DNA of 64,000 nt from Trachythela sp. YZ-2020 (Eukaryota > Cnidaria > Anthozoa > Malacalcyonacea > Clavulariidae). The notes below the pieces were generated by a model. That model did not search any database. It worked only from the letters and a program-made list of their open reading frames with translations, and was not told where the DNA came from. The DNA is taken from the NCBI GenBank assembly GCA_016169945.1, contig JADLSH010000195.1, forward strand, positions 62,001 to 126,000, read 5' to 3'. Below, piece after piece: positions 37,098 through 47,704 of this stretch; position 1 is the stretch's first letter, and the number at the start of each line of letters is the position of its first letter. Made by a program: the position numbers and the translations under genes.

Positions 37098-37394
37098 CTA
37101 AAAGATGTCTATTTCATCAAGTTCACTTGTTAAAGCATTAACAGATTTAAGAAATGTATACTCCGCGAATGCCTCTTTAGTGTTAGATTTAGTACTATTA
37201 AATATCTCTCCTGTTTCTTCAATCTTGTATCGGTATTGTAGTGGATTACTGAAAAGTTCGATGCCAGTATTGATCACACGAGGTTCTTGCTTCTTCCATT
37301 CGAAGAAACCACAAGCGTCTTCTTTGGGGCAGCAGTAAAATAGACGGTTTTGGTTTGGTCCATCTTTCTTGACTTTTCGTTCACAGCATACCAT
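37098..37394 (-). CDS. GRF-type zinc-finger protein, right arm copy (longer)
   Basis: 98 residues. Same GRF finger as the left copy (MVCCERKVKKDG, NQNRLFYCCP, CGFFEW; the upstream in-frame CQH supplies CxH). The C-terminal tail, absent on the left, reads YKIEETGEIFNS then FLKSVNALTSELDEIDIF, partly helical and acidic. This is probably the ancestral full-length form. GRF fingers bind single-stranded DNA or RNA, which would suit a protein acting on a palindromic, hairpin-forming element; that link is inference. Confidence 0.6.
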   Translation of the reverse strand: MVCCERKVKKDGPNQNRLFYCCPKEDACGFFEWKKQEPRVINTGIELFSNPLQYRYKIEETGEIFNSTKSNTKEAFAEYTFLKSVNALTSELDEIDIF

Positions 37395-37436
37395 TGCATG
37401 TTGGCATATAGGTCTTTGCTTATGGAGTGACTTTGC

Positions 37437-37709
37437 TTATGGAGTGACTTTCATTTCGTCAAGAAACTTTCCCATGATATCGTAATCTTCAGAGATATAT
37501 CCATGCTTGACACACGCGTACCAAACCTTTTCAATAAACTCTTCATTAGTATATACATATATATCTTCGTCGTCATCATAAACGGGAACCCCTTTCTCAA
37601 ACTCTTCATCTGTCAATTCATTTAAGATTTTATTCTCAAAACTAGAAGCACACATATTGACACGAAGCACAAGTTGATTCTCGGCCATGAACAGTATGTC
37701 GATAGTCAT
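37437..37709 (-). CDS. Acidic 90-residue protein, right arm copy
   Basis: 90 residues, mirror copy of 32384-32656 with one visible substitution (NMC for NIC). Between its stop and the GRF ORF, the right arm lacks about 33 bases and has a short duplication (TGCTTATGGAGTGACTT twice). The spacing of the two ORFs therefore differs between arms. Confidence 0.55.
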   Translation of the reverse strand: MTIDILFMAENQLVLRVNMCASSFENKILNELTDEEFEKGVPVYDDDEDIYVYTNEEFIEKVWYACVKHGYISEDYDIMGKFLDEMKVTP

Positions 37710-37871
37710 TGTATATTCTTCTCACGAGTAAAATCCAAAGTACTAAAGCCAGTAAGCTGCTGTTGTAATCGTTGTCGAAACGGACTGTGTTTGGAACACG
37801 ACGCTTGGGAACTTTATACGGACGCTATAGCTACTGTGATGGTTCATCTTAATGATTGTTTCGCCCAAACA

Positions 37872-38267
37872 AACATTTTTGGTAACGCGACTTGGTAACG
37901 TGACGCTATTGTGACGTCATAGATTTTGCATACTAATTACTTCCGCCGCCAGATGGTAACGTAACCTAAGGTGACGTATGGTAACGCGACTTGGTAACGT
38001 GACGCTATTGTGACGTGATAGATTTTGCATACTAATTACTTCCGCCGCCAGATGGTAACGTAGCCTAAGGTGACGTATGGTAACGCGACTTGGTAACGTG
38101 ACGCTATTGTGACGTCATAGATTTTGCATACTAATTACTTCCGCCGCCAGATGGTAACGTTACCTAAGGTGACGTATGGTAACGCGACTTGGTAACGTGA
38201 CGCTATTGTGATGTCATAGATTTTGCATACTAATTACTTCCGCCGCCAGATGGGGGGTATCACTACT
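37872..38267. repeat. Four tandem 99-bp units at the right end of the palindromic element
   Basis: AGATTTTGCATACTAATTAC begins at 37921, 38020, 38119 and 38218, exactly 99 bases apart. Each unit contains the inner terminal-repeat sequence (TACTTCCGCCGCCAGATGG) plus TGACGTATGGTAACGCGACTTGG. Only the last one runs into the true terminus (GGGGGGTATCACTACT). The left end has a single copy. Confidence 0.9.
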
Positions 38268-38273
38268 TGCAAT
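38268..38273. other. Target-site duplication of the palindromic element, right copy (TGCAAT)
   Basis: Second copy of 32037-32042, followed by the continuing LINE. Confidence 0.9.
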
Positions 38274-39293
38274 GTATATAGTTTTTCGATATGTGCACAA
38301 CTCGAACAGTATGTGAAATGAGGTAGAACAAGTGCATTAAACATGTTTAGAAGTGTATCTTGACTTACAAATTGCTTTGCTTTTCTCAAGAGAGCAGTTG
38401 AATGTGAAATTTTCTTGCATTGTGCATCATTATGTTCCTTCCACTTTAACTGTTCGTCAATAATGACCCCAAGAACTTTCTTACTTGGAACCTGCTGTAT
38501 AATATGGTTGCCAATAACTATTTGAGGATTACTTGGAGATTGTTGTAATCTCTGTCTAGAGCCTACCAGCATGCATTCAGTTTTTTCCTGATTCAATGTT
38601 AATTTGTTGGCAATTAGCCATTTATGTACATTGTCTAAGTCAGTGTTAATTTTGTTTTCGATTTCTGGGGACGATTTACCTTGCCAAGACAAGTTTGTAT
38701 CGTCCGCAAACATAGAAGCTTGTGTTTCTCCTAGGCAGTTAGGGAGGTCATTAATGTATAACAGAAAAAGTAATGGACCAAGATTTGATCCCTGGGGAAC
38801 ACCGCAAGTTATATTAGCAACTTCCGAGATTGTATTTTGAAGTTTACATATTTGTTTTCTTTCAGAAAGATAGGATTGAAATAGGTGTAAAGCAGTTCAT
38901 CTTACTCCGTATTGTTCTAGCTTTGAGATCAACAGTGTCGAAAGCTTTTTTGAGGTCTAGAAATAAAAAGCCATCAATCAGACCTTTGTCCGTATTAACA
39001 AGACATTGGTTAGCAGAATGTAGAAGTGTAGTTTCGGTTGTGTGGAGAGGACGAAAGCCTGATTGTTGGTTCGCTAAAATTGAATTTTGTTTTAGGAAGT
39101 CAAGTATTTGATTATAAATAATTTTCTCCAAAATTTTAGCGACAGCTGATATTATGGAAATAGGTCTGCAATTACCACAGTCAGTCTTTTCTCCAGACTT
39201 GTAGATTGGGGCAACTTTCGCAAGTTTCATATCATCTGGAAAGATACCAGTGTTCAAAACAAGATTAAATAAGTGTATGGAAACACCATTCAT
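38274..39293 (-). pseudogene. CR1/Jockey-like LINE reverse transcriptase, split and frameshifted
   Basis: Reverse transcriptase on the minus strand. From the N-terminal side: LAKVAPIYKSGEK, NCRPISII, SGFRPLHTTETTLL and FLFLDLKKAFDTVD (motif A, Asp). After a frame break near 38930 it continues YLSERKQ, CGVPQGSNLGPLLF (motif B), MFADDTNL (motif C, DD) and PSKKVLGVIID. It continues past the inserted palindromic element at 31697-32042. 5'-truncated at about 39293. Inactive because of truncation, frameshift and insertion. Confidence 0.85.
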
Positions 39294-39556
39294 ATTGAGA
39301 ATTTTTCATTGTGTGACCACAATACACAAGTTGGGGACATTTACTGCAAATTTGTTATTTTACATTCAAAATATTTTTTGTTGAATATCTGCTATTCTGC
39401 AAATTAGTGCAATTGCTCTTTTATTTGGTGTATATAGGGCGTTGTATATGTTGTGTTGTGGTATTTCGAGACCAGCATGTTTTTATTAATAACTGTAAGT
39501 GTTTTTAGAATCTTCTGACCTGGCATTTGCTCATTGTACCATATTTGTTCCTGTAG
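39294..39556. other. Presumed intron upstream of the protease exon
   Basis: AT-rich, no gene. It ends in a good splice acceptor (TATTTGTTCCTGTAG, 39543-39556). Confidence 0.5.
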
Positions 39557-39751
39557 GGTCGAAGAGGACTCGGTTCAATTTATGTTTTCTCTGCTGGAAA
39601 TGGTGGATTTTTTGGGGATAGTTGTGCTTTTAATGGCTTTGTCAATAGCATCTACACCATCCCTGTTGCCGCGGTGGATAAAAATGCGAGACCTGCATCC
39701 TCCTCTGAAGCATGCAGCGCTGTTATGACATCTGCTTATTCTGTTAATCTG
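39557..39751 (+). CDS. Isolated exon of a kexin/furin-type proprotein convertase (S8 peptidase)
   Basis: A 65-codon exon, open throughout, flanked by a splice acceptor (CTGTAG) and donor (CTGGTAAGT). The protein starts GRRGLGSIYVFSAGNGG and continues FNGFVNSIYTIPVAAVDK and SSSEACSAVM. This is the part of the kexin/furin catalytic domain holding the oxyanion-hole Asn (SAGNGG) before the catalytic Ser exon, closest by eye to the PC7-like type. Such enzymes cleave secretory precursors at dibasic sites. Neighbouring exons were not found within the window. It is either part of a host gene with very long TE-filled introns or a lone duplicated exon. The frame has no ATG, so simple ORF calling misses it. 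Confidence 0.75.
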
Positions 39752-40797
39752 GTAAGTTTATAATACTTTTTAGGTTATTTTAGGACGAGTACTCCACAAA
39801 ATAAATAAACATGCAGTTATGCATCAATTTAAGTACAGTATGAGCTCAAAATACAGGCTCATTATTTAGTTCACTTAACCCCTTTTCCTTTGAAAAATTA
39901 GCTTGGTAGAATTAATTACTTTAGTGCTAAAAGAATTTCTTGAAATGCTCAATAATGTGCATAAAAGATAATATTCCGATCATATATAATGTAACGTTGT
40001 GTGCTAAACAACAGTTTCACGAAGTTTTTTTTTAAATCGCCCATGCGCGAATTACAATTTTTTCGAATGATATGTATCAAGTTCTTGTGAGATATAGGCC
40101 CTTATGTTCTTTATTGCATTCTAAAATATTTGAATTAATGGCTATAAAGGCAAACAACAAGAAGACTTTTTCTCTGTGTACAGGTAGGCCTCTCAAATAA
40201 CCCAGTCCCCTATTATGAAAGAAGTTTGAAGAAGTCACTATCAAATAACCCAGCCCCCTATTATGGAAGAAGTATTCCCCCTCCCTCTCTACAACAAAGA
40301 AACATATGTGTACTGCTTACATATGTGGGCTGAAATTCCATACTAATTTATTTCATTTCTTACTTGATGAGTTATTCAACTTATTCATACATATTAACAT
40401 ATACATAGCAATAGAATACTATTAATACAATAAGGCCCCTCAAAGGTGCTCGGAATAGATCACCCCCTGTCCCTGGGCAGCTTAATAGAGGAGCTTAATC
40501 AACCTAAATACCTGATAGTGTGTATTTCAAAAGTTAAACCATTAGCACCTAACACTATCTCCTTAATTAAATGACCAGTAAAACCATTTTGCGTCCTATG
40601 TATAATAGGTCACATTAAATTTGTAAAACAACAAAGTACAGTAACATAAAATCATGAAATCTATATTTCTGACCCCTTTTTTATTGGCTTCTTTTAAAGT
40701 ATTCATTCTCCTGATACCATTTCTGCAAACAGAATTAAGATTGGTCTTTTCAAAACGAATTTTATAGCCTTCCAAAGTTGCCATTTTTGACACTTCC
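39752..40797. other. Non-coding region downstream of the protease exon
   Basis: Probable intron/intergenic DNA, AT-rich. A short direct repeat (CAAATAACCCAGYCCCCTATTATG) is seen at 40195-40265. Nothing else supported. Confidence 0.5.
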
Positions 40798-40861
40798 TGT
40801 GCGAACTTTTACTCCGCCATGTTTTAGGCCTGTGACGTAGAAACGAGTACCCACTCTCAAC

Positions 40862-43800
40862 ATGGCGCATAGAACTAATAGCGATAAACTTCCTCGTGGG
40901 GGAAGGCGCTGTGTTGCTGGCGGTCCAAAGTTAGTGAGTTGCTCCAATAGTCAACACACTGAAGGAATATCTATTCATCTGTTTCCTAAGGAAGAAACAG
41001 ATCCACAAAGTCGAAGAAAGTGGGTAAATTTTGTCCGTAAACATAGACCTGAATTTCACGCTGCGGCAACATCGTATCTATGTTCGGCCCACTTGAAGAT
41101 TCATGTTTTAATGTGAATCTTACTTTAGCGAAATATCTTAATATGAAAAGATTTTTAAACGGGGATGCTGTTCCTACAATTGATGTAGCTGGAATTATTC
41201 CACCGGCTGAAGAACAGCTAACAGACAGAAAACGAAGGCAGGTCAGTATATGATGCACATTCATACGCTGATGGCGTCTCGCCAACGCACATTGTCATGT
41301 TGAATTTCAATAATATGCGATCATATACTAAAATATTTACATATTTTTATTTGAAAGATAATTCGTCGCAGTAAAAGATTATCTCCTGTAAAGCTGGCCT
41401 CTTCTCCAGCAAAAGTTGATGAACATATTCCAACAACAAGTCATAGCTCGTGCACGTCGTGTCATTGCTTGAAGAAGAGAATCAAAGCCCTTCAGAAGAG
41501 AATCTGCTGGTATAAAAAGACAAAAGCGAACTTGCAGAAGAAAGTACAGAGGCTAAAAGCAGAAAATGTTGTACGTCCACCACTTGTAAATACAGCAGCA
41601 AATATAAATGAAGCAATCAGCGATGAAAACAGCGAAGAAGAGACCGAGTATTTTGATGATGAAGCTTCAAAGGATTATTCTTCTCTTGAAGAATCAGGTC
41701 AATCTGCTGTAGAGATGGATGAAGAAGTTACGAGAAACACTGTCAGGTGGGTTAAAGTATAGGTTATATGTTGTTTTATATTGTTACAGGGTTGCACTCA
41801 AAATACCATGGTTGCCTGAGATTGTTCTATGCTCACAGAAATACTGCTTACTATAAAATCCATCAGGCTATTTAAAGCGGTTAAGGTTTTTGTGTGTTTT
41901 CTTTTGCAAGTATGGAAAAACCTCTGGCACCCAGGATTACACTGAAAACCATACTGTTGCAATAATTCCAAACAAAATGATAAATATAAGTATATTTATA
42001 TACATGCACATGCTTTTCTATTACAGTGTTGATGAAGGAGCCAGTCCACATAATGAACCGATGTTCCTGGTATCTACAGTCCACTGGTAGAGTTATTTGG
42101 AAGATTCTGCTTCAATTGCAAGGCTGAAAATCCAAAGGTTCAGGTGAAACATATTGGGTCTATGGCTACTGTTGTCCAGGCTTGTAGTAAATGCCTTATG
42201 GAGGACTTCACATGGAGAAGCCAACCTATGGTTATGGGAAGATTTGCAGCTGGGAATATTATGACGAGCTTCGGTGTCTTGATGTCTGGAATCAATATCA
42301 GTCAAGCTATGTTGATGTTCAGGCACATGAACCTCGCCACAATAGGCGTACGGACATACCATATACATCAAAGTACCTTCTTGTTCCCAGCTATTTTAAA
42401 ACATTGGGAGGTTAACCAGTTTGGTTTGATTGAAGACATAAAGAACAGTGAAGAAGAATCCCAGACGTAGTCAGGAGATGGACGGTTTGATTCTATTGGT
42501 CATAGCGCTAAGTATGGTGTCTACACCATGTGGAGAAATACCACATCAAAATTGGTCCACATTATACTCTTATTTACATCTGGCATGTAAATAAGAGTAT
42601 GAACAAGCAACTGAGGAAAGCTGGTAAAGAGACGGGATGTGAAGTGATCAATGAATGGCTAAAAGGTGTCCGCAAGCATCTGTATTGGAGTGCACAAACA
42701 ACCCTTCCTGGTTTTGTGGCTCTCATTGTGGCTAAGTGGAAATGAACTGTTCGACATATGACTGGAAAACATGAAGATCACCCAGATCCATTACTCACCT
42801 CTTGTGCCCATGAGGAATTGGAAGAAAAAAAATGGATTCCTATTGGTATACTTTTTGCATATTAATCCAAAAATTCTTTTGGGTCAGCAATTTTATCAAT
42901 ATGATCAAATTTCATGAGAAATATAAGCTCTTGTCATGTAGCCATGCCAATCTATTATGAGTATGCAAGTCCAAATTCACCTATTGATAAATTATGAATA
43001 TATTATGTCTTTCAAGGAACAGTTGCTTATGACCGAATCTGCTCCATTTTTCTGAAGAAAAGCATCCTCAAGGATATTGCCAAGCTTTCACCTGATGGTC
43101 AAACCAGTTGCCTTGAAGGGTTTCACTCCAGTCTTAACCACTGGCATCCAAAGATGACCCATTTTTCTTCGCTGAGAACTTTCTGCAGGTGACCTATATT
43201 TGCTTCATATAGAAAATCATTGTGCAGGCAGGTACTGTACTGTAATAAAACTTGTTTCTCATTCTTGCTTATTGTTTAATTTGCAGACATATCATTGCCA
43301 TCCTTCATTTTAATGAAAATGTGCAACGCAAGTCTAAGAAAACAAAAGATGGCCGCCCTAGTTTCAATGTCACATTTCCAAAGTATAAGCTGGGTGAAGA
43401 AGTTGTTCGTGAAGTATCAGTTAAACCAACCTATGGTAATTTTTTGTTCAGTCACTTCCTATGTTGTTTGAGATGGAGTTTTACTACCATGAAAAGGGTT
43501 GGAGTGGGATCTCTGAGAAGAATTTCAACTCCATTTTACCCATTTCTGCCCAAGTGTCCTAATTAACCCCTTTGAAATTGCCAATACTAAAAATGTATGG
43601 TACTTATACTTTATATGTATTAAGGTTTCAATCTATGCTTATTTTAGAATATGTCAAAGCTGTGATGAACATGCTGTTTACAACCTCTGAGAAGGATTTG
43701 TCTGAAACTGTGGAAAAATACAAAAAGAAAGCACCTGAACCTTTGTGTAGACAGTTTACAGACAGAAGGTCTAGAGAAGATGCCATCAAACGCCACAATG

Positions 43801-44140
43801 AAAGAAAAGCTTTGGATTGTCAAGCACTTTTCCCTAGCTGTAAGTATAATCCAAAACCCCAACAAGCTGACAACATTTTGAGCCAAATCTTGAATTTACA
43901 TGTTACTGTTCATCAGAATTTGTTTTTTATATATTGCTGTACAGGATTTTAATACATGATGATTTGTTGCTTATAGTAGAAGAACAGACACAGCAGCAGA
44001 ATGACTAGGTTGCACAACAGGAAGCGAGTAGAATAGCTCAGCAAACCCAGCCAATACGTAGATGCACAAAATGTAAAAATCCCATGAAAGGACACCCACG
44101 TGGTCGATGCCCTGATTCTGTGAAGGTTATGTATGAGCAG
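40862..44140 (+). pseudogene. THAP-domain DDE transposase (Kolobok-like), decayed, multi-exon
   Basis: The N-terminal THAP zinc finger reads SIHLFPKEETDPQSRRKWV and YLCSAH. A one-base loss near 41092 then shifts the frame of the remaining THAP residues. Exon 2 (about 41358-41746) has a coiled coil (KKRIKALQKRICWYKKTK). Exon 3 onward has ELFGRFCFNCKAENP, FTWRSQP, AAGNIM and ILKHWEVNQFG. It continues with GDGRFDSIGHSAKYGVYT (first catalytic Asp region), WLKGVRKHLYWSAQTT, ILKDIAKLSPDGQTSCLEGFH and ILHFNENVQRKSK. A C-terminal CTKCKNPMKGHPRGRCP knuckle ends it near 44140. Stops (42468, 42573) and frame breaks interrupt it. THAP plus this DDE type suggests Kolobok; a P-element relative is the alternative. 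Confidence 0.65.
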
Positions 44141-44478
44141 TAGTTAGACCTTGCCTGGCACCGGTCTGAAATGGATATGTAAGGTGCGTCCTTCCCTCCA
44201 CTAGCCTTGAGAGGGGGAGAGCGAACGATAATACCCTCCCATGCCTGTGTACATGCCAATTCTACACAAATGGTCAAATTATGCAACTCTCTGAAGATGA
44301 TTGTGGTATGTCTGGTGTGCGTTATTGACCAAATATATCTAAGATTTTTAGCCTAGACTTGTAACGTCACGAAGTCGATTAACCTGCAAATCAAGTGCCA
44401 CCTGCCTGGTAAAGGGCCTAGGCCTAGGCTAATAATACTGTACAAATTTTGCAATTGTTTTTAGACTCCTGTTTGTTT

Positions 44479-44915
44479 GATTGTAATGTGATTTGCATGT
44501 GTGTCCCATTACATTGGTGCCATGGCCAACAATCAAGGTTATGTACCAATTTCTTTTGTAGATAAAATTTAGATCTATATACTGTATATATATTGACTAA
44601 TTAATCATTGTCTTTTCTTGTTTTGATTGTAATGTGATTTGCATGTGTGTCCCATTACATTGGTGCCATGGCCAACAATCAAGGTTATGTACCAATTTCT
44701 TTTGTAGATAAAATTTATTTCTATATACTGTATATATATTGACTAATTAATAATTGTTTTTTCTTGTTGATTGTAATGTGATTTGCATGTGTGTCCCATT
44801 ACATTGGTGCCATGGCCAACAATCAAGGTTATGTACCAATTTATTTTATTGATAAACATTAGATCTATATACTGTACATATATTGATTAATTAATCGTTG
44901 TCTTTTCTATTTTTG
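44479..44915. repeat. Tandem repeat, three copies of ~145 bp
   Basis: GATTGTAATGTGATTTGCAT begins at 44479, 44625 and 44769. Each unit includes CCATGGCCAACAATCAAGG and TATACTGTATATATATTGAC. Copies are nearly identical. Confidence 0.9.
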
Positions 44916-46750
44916 AAGATCAAACAGATGAAATGAAGATGGAAAATTGCAATTAAATAATATCGTACAATAATAATTATAATAACCATAAATTAATTAT
45001 ATACATAAATAGTTCGTATAAAGTTTATTGGTAACAACATCGTAATATCAGTGACACTATACATGTAATCCTAACATCAAAAACTAATTCTAATGCCCGT
45101 ACGTGAGTGACGTTGTTGGAAACGTCCGATGACGTTGCAGGATGTGCAAAGCCACTGTATAGTTTCATAAAGAGTTCTATAAGAATATTGATATAGTAGT
45201 AATTTATCACCAAAATAATAAAGTAATAGTATTAATTAAAATAATAATTATAACACTCTTTATGGAAATCACACAATAGCCATGCCATACTGCATTGGTC
45301 TGTATTGGAGGATTTAATGACCCCAGCTGTTGATATAAAACCATATTTATAAAAACACAATTCAAACAAAACATATTTTGTGGGAGAAGGGGTTCTGGGG
45401 TGTGAAGACTCATATTATGACAAACATCATCCCTACTCACATCACACCTTAAGCTGAAGTGATTGACTAAACTGAATGCTCTGACCATAAAGCAGAGCCT
45501 TGCCAGGGGTAGCCATTCCCTGACGACCCTGAACCAAGAAACACTTGGACAGTCCTTAACCTGCTCAAGGGGAATGAAACCCCTGTGGACAGTCCTTAAC
45601 CTCTATGGAGTCCATGGACCTGAAGTTGACATTTTGGAGACTTCAACCCCACAAATACACAGAATGTGTATTCCCCATAGACGAAAATACCTTCTCCCCA
45701 TTTTTTTGAAATGAAGAATTGTTATGTATTTAGCCTTATTGTTAGAGTGACTGATTTGAGCATTACCATCACTCATATTACAGCTGGAATGTCAGGGAGG
45801 CCAGGAAAAACCTACGATACAGGAAACCTGGATGGGGCCAAGACAATTAACTAGCAGCTTTCCCACAAAGCTTCTATCTTACAAGTTCTCGATTCGAGTG
45901 TTGATAACACGACAAACAGAGCTGACTATCAAGGCATACGTCTTTTTATATATTTGTTTATTTGAGTATTCTTTAAATCGTTTTGTTTTCTTGTTTTGAT
46001 TGTTCACTCGATAAAAACCAAAAATATAGTATGATGTTGTATGCATGCAGGCTTTGACATTGGAAAATAGCTTGAGCCTCGTCTTTAGATATTTGGTTTC
46101 ATGCAAACCAAGCAAATATAATGCGGATCATGCACAAAATGTGCAAACAAATTTTTTAGGCATATAGATCATATGTGTATTCAAACTAGAACTCTAGAAA
46201 ATATCTGAAACTCTGAAACAATATATTATAGAAATGTATCCACATTCAAGCAACATCAGATCATACAGAATGTGATTCAATCTTATGTTATAACCACAAA
46301 CAACTTATTTGTATTGGTAAATTGAAAGATTTTTTTGCACTTCACTTGGTTGAACTAGAATATTGGGTTTGGTGGATAATCCAAAAGATTTTTAGACATA
46401 AACAAAATCAGTTATGTTGTGCTGATTGTTCAACATTTGGTGAATTGAACAGTTAATATTATGAACAAAAGTTCAAGTGATTTGGGGGAACAAACATGGA
46501 GATTCAACTTAAATTCTGATGTTATAATTTGTATATTGAACACATTGAAATATCTCCAAAATCAAAAAAGCTATTAAAATTTGTATAATATGTTTCTCTA
46601 CCAAATTTGATCAGTCCTTTCACATTAGACAAACTTAGTTTTGAAATCAGGATTAGCTAGTATATTAGTTGTAAAAAAATTGTTATATTTGCCACATTTT
46701 TATCTGTAATAAAAATTGTTCTCTATTTGTTTTCTCATTTTCCTTCACCT
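44916..46750. other. Non-coding stretch
   Basis: AT-rich; no gene, RNA or clear repeat supported. Weak ORFs (for example 45463-45714) have no recognisable features. Confidence 0.5.
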
Positions 46751-46764
46751 TGATTAAAACAATT

Positions 46765-47060
46765 ATACAGGAATTTCTATAGGATCCTATAGGAATTCCT
46801 ATAGGAAAACTAATAGCATTCCTATTATATTTTGGCCCAATTTCCTATAGGAATTCCTATAGGATCGATCCTATAGGAAAATTCCCATTGGATCCTATAG
46901 GAATTCCTATAGGAAATCCTATAGGAAATTGGGCCAAAATCTAATAAGAATTCCTTTTGGAAATCTTATAGGAATTCCTATTGGATCCTATAGGAAATTG
47001 AGCAAAATCTAATAGGAATTCCTATAGGAAATCTTATAGGAATTCCTATTGGATAATCCA
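46765..47060. repeat. TCCTATAGGA palindrome array
   Basis: About a dozen and a half copies of TATAGGAATTCCTATAGGA and GGATCCTATAGG variants, alternating with a spacer ATTGGGCCAAAATCTAATAGGAATTCC. The block is an inverted-repeat-rich satellite: almost every unit is itself palindromic. Confidence 0.85.
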
Positions 47061-47704
47061 AATCCACCAAACCCAGTATGTTATTTGTATTGGCATGCTT
47101 TCAAAGGATGAACTATTGTTATCAATTGGGTTTATAATGACTGACTAAAATTGAATTGGCGTAGCACAATATATTGCCTGTATGCTTCATTTAATTTAAA
47201 TATGTGCTATGTTCCTAACCAAATAAGGTAGAAACTGAATACAAATCAAATCAATGCCAATTTCCCACTGCAGGAAAAAAAATAAAATAAATAGATTAAT
47301 TAATTAAAATATGTATAGTTAAAAACTTGAAGGCAATCAGTGAAACAGATCGAGACTTGCGCCAAACTCATTTCGTGAGGAATGCAAGTTTTGGAGTGAT
47401 ATATAGTCGATGAATCACAATAATTATAGAAATATATATACTGCCAAACTATATCTATCTATAACTTGGAGCTTAAGATTAGCTCCATTTCAGTAAAAAC
47501 GAATAATATATAGTAACAGAGTTATATATCATTCACGAGTAGATATGTATACAGTTAGGCAAACCCCTCCCGACTATTTCTCAAATTACGTAAGTGCATG
47601 TACAGTATACGTAAGTGTCTTGAATGCTAATATAGCATAGCGAATCAAAGTATACTTTCCCTAGCTTATCTGTTGTCTTTTGTCGGGGTACGTTTAGTTT
47701 TCGA

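Larger units (their letters stand above)
32043..38267. mobile_element. 6.2-kb palindromic element with Polinton-like ends
   Basis: 6,225 bp. Its two halves are near mirror images around about 34918. The termini are AGTAGTGATACCCCCCATC (left) and its reverse complement (right). The target duplication is six bases. Each arm carries the same three reading frames: an acidic 90-residue protein, a GRF zinc-finger protein, and a 208-residue acidic protein. The arms differ by indels: the left lacks about 370 bp corresponding to 36840-37205, and the right has a 99-bp tandem array at the end. No integrase, transposase or polymerase is present. AGTAGT termini, a 6-bp duplication and a TGACGTCA near the end are shared with the Polinton at 6088-26625, so it may be mobilised by Polinton-type integrase. 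That is inference. Confidence 0.85.

Noticed and set aside
45463..45714. 83-residue ORF
   Set aside because: Low similarity to anything known, no exon signals or relatives seen.
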